DNA of 7,915 bases from Solirubrobacteraceae bacterium. GTDB lineage: Bacteria; Actinomycetota; Thermoleophilia; Solirubrobacterales; Solirubrobacteraceae. The stretch is from NCBI GenBank assembly GCA_030447005.1, contig JAUJME010000066.1, forward strand, positions 1-7,915, in the 5' to 3' direction. The translations under genes were made by a program, and so were the position numbers. The first letter of the stretch is position 1. Each line of letters opens with the position of its first letter. Positions 1 through 6,134 of the stretch are shown here, one piece after another. The notes under the pieces are model-generated. The model was not told where the DNA came from, ran no database searches, and was given only the letters and a program-made list of their open reading frames with translations.

Positions 1-716
1 GCGATCGCCAAGCTCTACGAGCTCGACGCCGACGGCGACTTCGACCTGCTCGTCCTCGACACCCCGCCCTCGCGCAACGCGCTCGACTTCCTCGACGCCC
101 CCGACCGCCTGACGGGCTTCTTCCAGGGCCGGGCGATCCGCATGTTCCTGCGCCCGGCCGGCTTCAGCGGCAAGCTGCTCGGCCGCGGGACCGGCGTGGT
201 CTTCTCGCTGCTCCAGCGGGTCACCGGCGTCGACCTGCTCCACGACCTCTCGGTCTTCTTCCGCTCGCTGGGCGGGATGATCGACGGCTTCACGGAGCGC
301 GCCGCGCGGGTCAAGGCGCTGCTCAACGATCCCGAGACGACCTTCCTGCTCGTCACCTCGCCCGAGCGCGAGCCGGTGCAGGAGACGATCTTCTTCCACC
401 GCAAGCTGCGCGACGCGCGGATGCCCTTCGGCGGCCTGGTCGTCAACCGGCTGCGCGAGGCGGCCGCGATGGACGGCTCAGAGCCGCCCGGGCTCGCCGA
501 CGCGGTCGGGGAGGGGCTCGCCGTCCGCGTCCTGCGCTCGGCGCGCGAGCACGCGGGGCTCGCGGCCCGCGACGCCCTCAACGTCGAGCGGCTGCGGCGG
601 GAGCTCGGCGACCCGCCGACCGTCCTCGTCCCCCAGTTCGACGAGGACGTCCACGACGTCGAGGGCCTCGCCAAGGTGCTCGACCACCTGTTCGCCGAGG
701 GCGCGGCGACCTACGC

Positions 717-720
<4 letters not shown>
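1..720 (+). CDS. ArsA-family ATPase, C-terminal part (5' end outside window)
   Basis: The frame is open from base 1 to a TAG at 718-720, giving 239 visible residues, so the gene starts upstream and its Walker A loop is not in view. The stretch FDLLVLDTPPS (about residues 14-24) is the strand plus DTPP switch of the ArsA/GET3 branch of SIMIBI NTPases. It is followed by RNALDFLDAP, which I know from actinobacterial ArsA-like proteins. Further on, LLVTSPEREPVQET and GGLVVNRL match the usual ArsA pattern for the nucleotide-base-binding end of the fold. A soluble ATPase is expected. No arsenic genes are visible beside it, and actinobacterial ArsA homologues usually have no proven arsenite role, so I give no symbol. 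An ATG at 142 is internal, because conserved family sequence lies upstream of it. The stop overlaps the stop of the convergent lipoprotein gene. Confidence 0.86.
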
Positions 721-1216
<496 letters not shown>

Positions 1217-1220
<4 letters not shown>

Positions 1221-1795
1221 CCGAACACCACGACGCCGGAGTAGAAGCGCCGCGCCCAGGTCATGCACCGGCCGCGCAGCAGGAAGGAGCGCGTCCGGCA
1301 GTGCGCGGCCATGTCGTCGTAGAACTGCCGGTCGACCCGCGCCTTCTCCGCCTCGAAGCGCCCCAGGTCCTTGTAGTTGCGGTAGCCGAAGTCGTGGCGC
1401 AGGCAGGCGTTCGTGAAGTCGAAGGAGATCCCGGTGGAGCCGACGACGGGCGCCGAGCACCCGTCCGTCGAGAAGTCGAGCCGGCCGTCGCGGTCGGGCG
1501 AGTTGCGATAGGCGATGAACTCGTCGAGCGGCGCGCGCGTGTAGCGGTCCGTCAGCTCCCCGGGTGAGAGCTCGGGCTTGGCGCCGGCGTCCTCGCACGC
1601 CTCGAGTGAGACGATCCGGCAGATCGCGTCGCGGACGCCGCCGGCGATCGCCTCGCCCGGGGAGGAGGCCGCGAGCGCCGCGACGAGCGCGGCGACGACG
1701 AGCAGCACGCCGAGGTACTCGGCGGCCGTCTGGCCCGTCGCTGAGCGCAGCTCCCGCACGCTGCGCACCCTGCTCCGCGCCGCCGCGCCCCACAA
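1217..1795 (-). CDS. Secreted/surface phospholipase A2 with Flp-prepilin-like N-terminus
   Basis: The 192-residue product carries a prokaryotic phospholipase A2 domain at about residues 90-192. The catalytic signature is CLRHDFGYRN, with His134 followed by Asp135. Asp155 lies 21 residues after the histidine, the same spacing I remember between His64 and Asp85 in the Streptomyces violaceoruber enzyme. Asp111 in STDGC matches the calcium-binding Asp43. Cys113/Cys131 and Cys166/Cys177 match its disulfides, and the end VVVFG resembles its last residues. The expected reaction is Ca-dependent hydrolysis of the sn-2 acyl bond of phospholipids outside the cell. The N-terminus is not an ordinary signal peptide: basic leader, G21, then QTAAEY and a hydrophobic run to about residue 43, which fits the class III prepilin motif G/xxxxEY. 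The longest start is TTG at 1795; GTG at 1768 or 1759 would give a shorter leader. A TGA lies in frame at 1808-1810. Confidence 0.87.
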
Positions 1796-1820
1796 GGGGC
1801 GCGAGGCTCATCGTGGGCGT

Positions 1821-1837
1821 GGGCCCGGCCCGGGCCC
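1821..1837 (-). terminator. GC-rich hairpin between orphan and phospholipase genes
   Basis: Arms GGGCCCG (1821-1827) and CGGGCCC (1831-1837) are perfect complements around a three-base loop, seven bases beyond the orphan gene's stop. No T run follows. It may be a weak terminator, an mRNA-stability stem between two cistrons, or chance in such GC-rich sequence. Confidence 0.35.
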
Positions 1838-1843
1838 CCTGGG

Positions 1844-3124
1844 TCAGCCGAGCGCCGGCAGCTCGGCGGTCGACGGTCCGTCCTGCGGCTCGGGCGCCGC
1901 GGCGGCCGCGTCGATCAGCCGGTCGGCCACCGCGCGCAGGTCTCCGTCGAGGTGGCCGCAGAGGACGTCGCGCAGCACGGCGCGGACCTGGCCGCCGAGC
2001 TCGGCGACGAGCGCCTCGATCTCGGGCTCGGGGCGCACGAGGCCCGCGACGGAGGCGCGCTCGAGCGCGACGGCGTCGCGCAGTCGCGCGGCGAGGGCGT
2101 CGCGCCGCTCGGGCGGCGCGCAGATCGCCGACAGCCGCTCGACGACGCCCTCGTTGCCGGGGGCGCCCGGGTCGGCGAGCAGGGCGCGGGCGGCGAGCAG
2201 CCAGTCCGTCAGGCCGTCGAGCGCGGTCGGGCGCTCGCAGCCGAGCTCGAAGCGCCGCAGCGCCCAGGCCAGCTCCCCGGCACGCGGCGTGCGGCGGGAG
2301 ACCAGGCTGCAGAACGCGCGCAGCGCGTCCTCCTCCTCGGCGGCGAGCAGGCAGTCGCCCGCGTTGCGCCGCACCCCGCCGGCCAGCGGGACGTGCATCC
2401 ACGGGCCGCCGTCCGTCCGCGCCCAGGCGGTCGGGCCGACGGAGGGCTCGGCGTCGTCCCACAGCCGCAGCGCGCTCTGGAGGCGGCGCAGGCGGCGGCC
2501 CGCCGCCTCGAGGCCTCCCGGCTCGTCGGGGCCCGTCTCGATCGCCAGCGCGGCGATGGTCGCGAACGGGTCGGCGCGCAGCTCCGGCGGGCCCTCCTCC
2601 AGCGCGCCGGCGGAGACGAGCGTGAGCCCGTCGCCGAGCGGCACCTCGTCGGAGTCGATCACGAGGCCCTCGACCGGGGCGAGCACGATGGTCAGGGCGC
2701 AGCCGTCGTAGACCGCCGCCTCGAGCTCGGAGTAGGCGGCGGCGAAGCGCGCGGGCTCGAAGACGAAGTCGGTAGCGTCCGCCCACACCGCGCCGAGGAA
2801 GGCGCCGGCGGCGGCCTCCGCGACCGCGCGCCGCTCGCCCGCCGGCGGGCGCTCGCCGCGCGCCTCGAGGTAGGCCTCGAGGCCGGGCAGCGCCGCGAGC
2901 CCCTGCACCGCGCCGGGGTAGGACGGCAGCCGGGCCAGCACCCCGGCGCGCCCGGCGATGAACGCGGTGGTCTGCGGGCGGTAGCAGTAGAGGGGCGCGG
3001 AGGCGCGGCCCTCCTCGATGAGCTCGAAGGGGATCTCGGCGCCGTCGGCGACCTCGGCGGCGAGCTGCCAGGCCGCCTCCTCGACGAACATCGCCAGTGC
3101 GTCGTGCAGGGCGCGGTTGTGCAT
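1844..3124 (-). CDS. Orphan protein, possible degenerate HEPN-like C-terminal domain
   Basis: I do not recognise this 426-residue protein with certainty. It has no signal peptide or membrane segment and looks cytoplasmic and mostly helical. An N-terminal part (about 10-120) contains LYCYRPQTTAFI and ARLPSYPGAVQGL. A middle part (about 125-250) has alternating beta-type stretches such as ALTIVLAPVEGLVI. A C-terminal helical part (about 260-405) begins near RRFELGCERPTALDGLTDWLLAARALL. The C-terminal layout recalls Apea-type HEPN proteins, in which a helix carrying an ALEALL-like segment is followed by a conserved RSxxVHG. Here the corresponding position reads RASVAG (356-361), so the HEPN histidine would be missing and RNase activity is unlikely. 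The frame is uninterrupted and uses the same GC-rich codons as its neighbours. Start ATG 3122-3124 has no clear Shine-Dalgarno; Met12 is an alternative. It lies 76 bases after HxlR1 and 48 before the phospholipase, so co-transcription is plausible. Confidence 0.7.
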   Translation of the reverse strand: MHNRALHDALAMFVEEAAWQLAAEVADGAEIPFELIEEGRASAPLYCYRPQTTAFIAGRAGVLARLPSYPGAVQGLAALPGLEAYLEARGERPPAGERRAVAEAAAGAFLGAVWADATDFVFEPARFAAAYSELEAAVYDGCALTIVLAPVEGLVIDSDEVPLGDGLTLVSAGALEEGPPELRADPFATIAALAIETGPDEPGGLEAAGRRLRRLQSALRLWDDAEPSVGPTAWARTDGGPWMHVPLAGGVRRNAGDCLLAAEEEDALRAFCSLVSRRTPRAGELAWALRRFELGCERPTALDGLTDWLLAARALLADPGAPGNEGVVERLSAICAPPERRDALAARLRDAVALERASVAGLVRPEPEIEALVAELGGQVRAVLRDVLCGHLDGDLRAVADRLIDAAAAAPEPQDGPSTAELPALG

Positions 3125-3200
3125 GGGCCGCCGGTTCGTCGCGCCGGCGCGCCCTCCTGCCGCCGGGCGGCGGCTTGCAGCTCGCGAGCCGCCCGCGCCG
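3125..3200. other. Short intergenic gap with small palindromes
   Basis: The gap between HxlR1 and the orphan gene holds several small GC-rich dyads: GCGCCGGCGC at 3141-3150, a five-pair stem at 3159-3171 and GCTCGCGAGC at 3180-3189. None has a T tract and I cannot assign a role; a processing or weak termination site is possible. Confidence 0.3.
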
Positions 3201-3572
3201 CTAGGCCAGCGCGGCGGGCTCGAGGACCCGGAGCTCCGGGTCGCCGGCCGGGGCGCAGCTGCCGCCGGCGTCGAGCCACTCCGTGCCGTAGGCGCGCATC
3301 GACTCGACGATGGGGATGAGCGCGCGGCCCTTCTCCGTCAGCGCGTACTCGACGCGCGGCGGGACCTCGGGGAAGGTGCGCCGCTCGACGATCCCCTCCT
3401 CCTCGAGCGCGCGGAGGCGCAGCGAGAGGGTGCGCGGGGAGATCCCCTCCAGCGAGCGCTCGAGCTCGCAGAAGCGGGCCCGGCCCTCCGCGAGATCGCG
3501 GATCACCAGGAGCGTCCACTTCCCGCAGACGACGTCGGCGGTCCTGCAGACTGGGCAGTCGGAGTTCGGCAT
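3201..3572 (-). CDS. HxlR-family winged-helix regulator (HxlR1)
   Basis: This 123-residue protein is the usual size for the HxlR family of dimeric winged-helix DNA-binding regulators. The opening CPVCRTADVVCGKWTLLVIRDL (6-27) is the family's first helix with its GKWTLLI-type motif. RFCELERSLEGISPRTLSLRLRALEEEGIV (33-62) is the helix-turn-helix, and the wing follows as RVEYALTEKGRAL (73-85). Cys6, Cys9, Cys16 and Cys35 cluster in and near the DNA-binding domain. Some HxlR proteins such as HypR sense oxidants or electrophiles through cysteine, so thiol sensing is possible here but unproven. Start ATG 3570-3572 fits the family's N-terminal length. It is the first gene of a same-strand run with the orphan, phospholipase and lipoprotein, and has its own AT-richer upstream region with a dyad that could serve autoregulation. 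The regulated targets are unknown. Confidence 0.92.
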   Translation of the reverse strand: MPNSDCPVCRTADVVCGKWTLLVIRDLAEGRARFCELERSLEGISPRTLSLRLRALEEEGIVERRTFPEVPPRVEYALTEKGRALIPIVESMRAYGTEWLDAGGSCAPAGDPELRVLEPAALA

Positions 3573-3574
3573 GT

Positions 3575-3614
3575 CGCTTTACTGCAGGATAGCGCAATGC
3601 TTTACGAACTGAAG
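3575..3614 (-). promoter_or_regulatory. Candidate promoter and operator of HxlR1
   Basis: Positions 3575-3594 form an imperfect dyad (8 of 10 symmetric pairs; arms CGCTTTA and GGATAGCG around CTGCAG). On the minus strand TATCCT (3586-3591) fits a TANNNT -10 element and falls inside the dyad; the possible -35 TTCAGT (3608-3613) is poor. A start point about seven bases downstream would leave a 5' leader of only a few bases. GCTTTAC also occurs as a direct repeat at 3576-3582 and 3599-3605. This spot is visibly AT-richer than its surroundings, consistent with a promoter. Confidence 0.45.
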
Positions 3615-3624
3615 TGGTGTCGGG

Positions 3625-3640
3625 GCGCCCGCCGCGGCGC
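3625..3640 (-). terminator. Weak hairpin at the protease gene end
   Basis: GCGCC (3625-3629) pairs with GGCGC (3636-3640) around a six-base loop, touching the protease stop codon at 3640-3642. There is no T tract. It could help end the protease transcript before the HxlR1 promoter, but the stem is short. Confidence 0.22.
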
Positions 3641-4539
3641 TAGCCGAGCGCCACCGCGACCTCCCGCTCCTCCAGGCCGCGGACCACCCCGAGGGTCACC
3701 GTGCCGCTCCCCGCGGCGGCCTCGAGTGCGTCGAACAGGGCGTCGACAGTGGTCAGCGGCGCGCCGCCCGCGCTGACGAGCAGGTCGCCGCGCTCGATCC
3801 CCGCCGCGGCGGCGGGTGACCCGTCCTCGACCCCGCGCACGAGCAGCCCCTCGCGCTCGGGCAGCCCGACCGCGGCGCGCAGCTTGCGCGCGGCGCGCGG
3901 CGGCGCGAGCGCGACCCCGAGGCGCGGGCGCTCGGCGGCCTGCCCGCGCGCCAGCGCGTCGACGCGCCGGTGCAGGGCGGCGTCGGCTGGGAGCGCGAGG
4001 ATCAGCCCGCCCTCCAGGCGGATCGCGTTGAGCCCGAGCAGCCGGCCGTCGAGGTCGACGAGCGGACCGCCCGAGGCTCCGCGCGGCAGCGGCGCGGAGT
4101 GCTCGACCGAGCCGCGGATCCGGCGCCCGCCGGGGCCGCGGAACGAGCGGTTGGTCGCCGAGACGAAGCCCGCCGTGGCCCGCAGCCCCCGGCCGCCCGG
4201 ATCGGCGAGCGCGATGACCGGCGTGCCGATGACCACGCCCGCCACCGCCTCGGGATCCCACGCGACGGGCTCGGCGCCCGCCGTGTCGGCGCGGATGACC
4301 GCCACGTCGAGGTCGGCGTCCACGCCGGCCACCCGGCCGAGCACCGACTCCTCCGCCCCGCCGACGCGCACGGCGACCTCGTCACCGCGCAGCACGTGGG
4401 CGCTCGTGAGCACGAGGTCGGGCCCGATCACGACCCCCGAGCCGCGGCCCCAGCCGCGGCCGAGGCCCACCACCGCGGGCCCGACGCGCTCGGCCGCGCC
4501 GCCCACCGCCCGTCCGATCTCCTGCAGGACCTCCGACAC
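3640..4539 (-). CDS. Trypsin-like serine protease with PDZ domain (HtrA/S1C type)
   Basis: The 299-residue product has a complete S1 triad: His48 in LTSAHVL, Asp78 in DADLDVAV and Ser156 in GASGGPL. The glycine-rich opening GSGVVI (33-38) is typical of HtrA/DegP-type proteases. A single C-terminal PDZ domain covers about 205-299, with GLLVRGVEDGSPAAAAGIERGDLLVSAGG as its core. HtrA proteins normally degrade misfolded or specific substrates, with PDZ binding C-terminal tails. Unlike most, this one has no signal peptide and no membrane anchor: residues 1-30 are an amphipathic stretch, so it is either cytoplasmic or exported by a route I cannot see. The start is GTG 4537-4539, supported by a GGAGG seven bases upstream. 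The gene is divergent from HxlR2, and the shared 75-base gap holds a perfect inverted repeat, so HxlR2 probably controls it. Confidence 0.93.
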   Translation of the reverse strand: MSEVLQEIGRAVGGAAERVGPAVVGLGRGWGRGSGVVIGPDLVLTSAHVLRGDEVAVRVGGAEESVLGRVAGVDADLDVAVIRADTAGAEPVAWDPEAVAGVVIGTPVIALADPGGRGLRATAGFVSATNRSFRGPGGRRIRGSVEHSAPLPRGASGGPLVDLDGRLLGLNAIRLEGGLILALPADAALHRRVDALARGQAAERPRLGVALAPPRAARKLRAAVGLPEREGLLVRGVEDGSPAAAAGIERGDLLVSAGGAPLTTVDALFDALEAAAGSGTVTLGVVRGLEEREVAVALG

Positions 4540-4546
4540 CTCGCAG

Positions 4547-4551
4547 CCTCC
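4547..4551 (-). promoter_or_regulatory. Ribosome binding site of the protease gene
   Basis: On the minus strand GGAGG lies seven bases before GTG 4537-4539. It decides in favour of this GTG start. Confidence 0.75.
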
Positions 4552-4556
4552 GCCTC

Positions 4557-4581
4557 AGTCACTTGCTGATTGCAAGTGACT
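4557..4581. promoter_or_regulatory. Perfect inverted repeat, probable HxlR2 operator
   Basis: Arms AGTCACTTGC (4557-4566) and GCAAGTGACT (4572-4581) are exact reverse complements around the spacer TGATT. The site lies in the 76-base gap between the divergent protease and HxlR2 genes and is AT-richer than the surroundings. Ten-base perfect arms and one-turn-scale half-site spacing fit a dimeric winged-helix regulator. HxlR/MarR-type operators often have ACTTGC/GCAAGT-like half sites, to my memory. On the minus strand the site would cover the predicted protease start point, giving repression if bound; on the plus strand it sits upstream of the HxlR2 -10 element. Confidence 0.78.
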
Positions 4582-4610
4582 ACCGTACCACTGCCCCGGA
4601 CTAGAGTCAG
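4575..4610 (-). promoter_or_regulatory. Candidate protease promoter
   Basis: Read on the minus strand, CTGACT (4605-4610) is a fair -35 and TACGGT (4582-4587) a TANNNT -10, separated by 17 bases. The start point would fall at about 4575, inside the inverted repeat. This is motif reading only. Confidence 0.4.
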
Positions 4611-4615
4611 CGGCG
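4602..4615 (+). promoter_or_regulatory. -10 element for probable leaderless HxlR2 transcript
   Basis: TAGAGT (4602-4607) matches TANNNT and is followed by eight bases and then the ATG at 4616, so transcription probably starts at or next to the start codon. No Shine-Dalgarno precedes the ATG. The -35 is weak: GTGACT at 4576-4581 shares TGAC with the consensus but is 20 bases away. Confidence 0.45.
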
Positions 4616-5053
4616 ATGCGCCACCGCCGGCCCGCCCGCGCCCCCGCCTCCCCGCTCGCCGACGCGCTGGCCCGCGTCGGCGACCGCTGGCTCCTGCTCG
4701 TCGTCGCCGCGCTGCTCGACGGGCCCAAGCGCTTCAACGAGCTCCAGGAGGACCTCCACGGCATCGCGCCCAACGTCCTCTCCGGGCGGCTCAAGGCACT
4801 CACCGAGCAGGCGCTCGTCGTGGCCGTCCCCTACTCCGAGCGCCCGCCGCGCTTCGTCTACGAGCTCACGGAGTCCGGCCGCGAGCTGGCCGGCGCCCTG
4901 CGGCTGCTCGCCGACTGGGGTGCGCGCTGCGCCGACGCCGCCGAGCCGCTGCGCCACACCGCCTGCGGCACCGCGCTGCAGGCGCGCTGGTGGTGCCACA
5001 CCTGCGAGACGCCGGTCGACGACGCCGACGGCGACGACGTCGTCTACGCCTGA
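4616..5053 (+). CDS. HxlR-family regulator with C-terminal zinc-ribbon-like tail (HxlR2)
   Basis: This 145-residue protein has the HxlR winged-helix core: VGDRWLLLVVAALLDGPKRF (21-40), recognition region NELQEDLHGIAPNVLSGRLKAL (41-62) and wing RFVYELTESGREL (79-91). The C-terminus adds about 30 residues with Cys117-Gly, then RWWCHTC (Cys127, Cys130), plus His114 nearby. This resembles the CG...RWxCxxC tail of a known HxlR subgroup and could bind zinc or a redox signal; the ligand set is my inference. Start ATG 4616-4618 follows a -10 hexamer directly and has no Shine-Dalgarno, consistent with a leaderless mRNA. It is divergent from the protease gene, with a perfect palindrome between them, so it likely controls itself and the protease. 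Its last ten bases overlap the end of the convergent TetR gene. Confidence 0.92.
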   Translation: MRHRRPARAPASPLADALARVGDRWLLLVVAALLDGPKRFNELQEDLHGIAPNVLSGRLKALTEQALVVAVPYSERPPRFVYELTESGRELAGALRLLADWGARCADAAEPLRHTACGTALQARWWCHTCETPVDDADGDDVVYA

Positions 5054-5643
5054 GCGATCGCGTCGAGGACGCGGCGCAGCTCCTCGAGGCACTCGCGCAG
5101 CGTCGCGCGCTGATCCTCGGAGCGGGCGATGTGCGTCGCCATCTCGCAGAGCGCGCCGAAGATCAGCGTGGCGAGCGGGTCGACCGGCCGCGACGGGATC
5201 CGGTCGGCCTCGATCGCCCGCCGCAGCGCGTCGCGGGTCATCGCGAAGGCGTCGGCCTCGATCTCGCGCAGGGTCTCCGGCCCGAGGGCGCCCGAGGCGT
5301 CGAGCAGGGTGATCCGCTGGACCCCGGGGTCCAGCGAGGCCTCGAGGAAGGCGGCGCAGCCGGCGGCGAAGGCCTCCCACGGATCGGATTCGCGGCGGTA
5401 GGCGCGCGCCTCGGCCTCGGCGAGGCGGCGCTGCTCGGCCACGTAGACGCCGCGGAAGACCTCGCGCTTGTTGGCGAAGTGGTGGTAGACCGCCCCCTTG
5501 CTCACACCGGCGGCCGCGGCGATCGCGTCGAGCGAGGTCCCGGCGTAGCCGTCGCGCGCGAACAGGCCGCGGGCGGCGAGCAGCAGCTCGCCGACGGTGG
5601 CGTCGGAGCGCTCGCGCTGGGTGCGGCGTGTGAGGGAGGCCAC
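5044..5643 (-). CDS. TetR/AcrR-family transcriptional repressor
   Basis: The 199-residue length and layout are typical of TetR repressors, which bind DNA as dimers and release it on ligand binding. The N-terminal domain reads ELLLAARGLFARDGYAGTSL (19-38), then the helix-turn-helix DAIAAAAGVSKGAVYHHFANK (39-59), with the family's YxHF at 53-56. Residues 65-199 form the helical ligand and dimer domain. They do not tell me the ligand, although the sequence resembles other actinobacterial members with a PVDPLATLIFGAL segment. The start is GTG 5641-5643. TAGACT lies six bases before it on the minus strand, so the transcript is probably leaderless. The gene is divergent from the cupin gene, with a 15-bp palindrome between them. 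Confidence 0.93.
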   Translation of the reverse strand: MASLTRRTQRERSDATVGELLLAARGLFARDGYAGTSLDAIAAAAGVSKGAVYHHFANKREVFRGVYVAEQRRLAEAEARAYRRESDPWEAFAAGCAAFLEASLDPGVQRITLLDASGALGPETLREIEADAFAMTRDALRRAIEADRIPSRPVDPLATLIFGALCEMATHIARSEDQRATLRECLEELRRVLDAIAQA

Positions 5644-5649
5644 GCAGCG

Positions 5650-5679
5650 AGTCTAGGCCCTGTCCTTACCGACTGTCGG
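5650..5679 (-). promoter_or_regulatory. Candidate leaderless tetR promoter
   Basis: On the minus strand CCGACA (5674-5679) and TAGACT (5650-5655) are separated by 18 bases. The GTG start codon begins seven bases beyond the -10, at the expected start point. The -35 hexamer overlaps the palindrome at 5667-5681, which would let TetR repress its own gene. Confidence 0.5.
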
Positions 5680-5681
5680 TA
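5667..5681. promoter_or_regulatory. Perfect 15-bp palindrome, probable TetR operator
   Basis: TACCGAC (5667-5673) and GTCGGTA (5675-5681) are exact complements around one central base. The site lies between the divergent TetR and cupin genes, overlaps the predicted tetR -35 and sits just upstream of a -10-like TAGGCT (5684-5689) for the cupin. ACCGAC/GTCGGT half sites are common in actinobacterial TetR operators, from memory. Bound TetR would repress both genes. Confidence 0.8.
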
Positions 5682-5683
5682 TG

Positions 5684-5728
5684 TAGGCTCCGCGCTGGAC
5701 GCACGCCGGTTCCACCACCCGAGAGGAG
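5684..5728 (+). promoter_or_regulatory. Cupin gene -10 element, leader and ribosome binding site
   Basis: TAGGCT (5684-5689) fits a -10; the -35 is unclear. AGGAG (5724-5728) is seven bases before ATG 5736 and is a strong Shine-Dalgarno. Unlike the two neighbouring regulators, this gene has a leader of about 40 bases. Confidence 0.5.
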
Positions 5729-5735
5729 CTTCCAG

Positions 5736-6134
5736 ATGGCGCAGACGGTCACGGAGGTCGTGCAGGGCGAGGGCTACGCGGTCGGCCACCTCGACGCGCT
5801 GGGCAGCGGCCCCGGCTTCCGCAAGATCCGCCAGCGGCTCGGGGTGACCGCCTTCGGCGTCAACGGGCTCGTCATCCCACCGGGCTACGCCGCGCCGCCC
5901 CACTACCACGACCGCCAGGAGGAGCTCTACTTCGTCCACTCCGGGACGCTCGAGCTCCGCTTCGCCGACGACACCGTCCAGCGCCTCGGGCCCGGCGGCC
6001 TCGCGCGCGTCGACGCCGCGACGGTCCGCGTCATCGCCAATGGTGGTGACGCGGACGCCGTCGTCGTGGTGGTCGGTGGCGAGGGCGGCTATGTCGGGCG
6101 CGACGGCCGCACGGTGGACGGGGCGTCGACCTAG
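5736..6134 (+). CDS. Small single-domain cupin protein
   Basis: The 132-residue protein is one cupin beta-barrel, a soluble fold used by metal-dependent enzymes and small-molecule binders. Cupin motif 1 is clear: IPPGYAAPPHYHDRQEELYFVHSG (about 47-70), with Gly50, His56, His58, Glu62/Glu63 and Gly70. Motif 2 (about 85-102, LGPGGLARVDAATVRVIAN) keeps the glycines and the closing Asn102 but has Arg98 where the fourth metal ligand, a histidine, is expected. Metal binding may therefore be altered or absent, or the protein may be a binder rather than an oxygenase. The start is fixed by AGGAG seven bases upstream. It is divergent from TetR, so it is the probable TetR target and may act on or sense the same small molecule. 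Its stop shares CTAG with the stop of the convergent AIM24 gene. Confidence 0.9.
   Translation: MAQTVTEVVQGEGYAVGHLDALGSGPGFRKIRQRLGVTAFGVNGLVIPPGYAAPPHYHDRQEELYFVHSGTLELRFADDTVQRLGPGGLARVDAATVRVIANGGDADAVVVVVGGEGGYVGRDGRTVDGAST

Noticed and set aside
142..144. ATG at 142 as the ArsA gene start
   Set aside because: The conserved DTPPSRNALDFLDAP motif lies upstream in the same open frame, so the gene is cut by the window edge.
1809..1811. ATG as a start for the phospholipase
   Set aside because: It is out of frame with the PLA2 domain, and the PLA2 frame has a TGA at 1808-1810. The start must be TTG 1795 or a GTG further in.
1564..2711. Two overlapping plus-strand frames rich in Arg or Ser
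   Set aside because: Composition is typical of antisense translation of GC-rich genes and no motif is present.
1952..3319. Plus-strand open frame of 455 codons opposite the orphan gene
   Set aside because: The composition is Gly/Ala/Arg/Glu low complexity with no recognisable domain. It mirrors the third-position GC of the minus-strand gene, which has the more protein-like sequence.
3640..4579. Long frames in other registers across the protease gene
   Set aside because: They are Arg/Pro/Ala-rich shadows; the 299-residue frame contains the full serine protease triad and PDZ domain.
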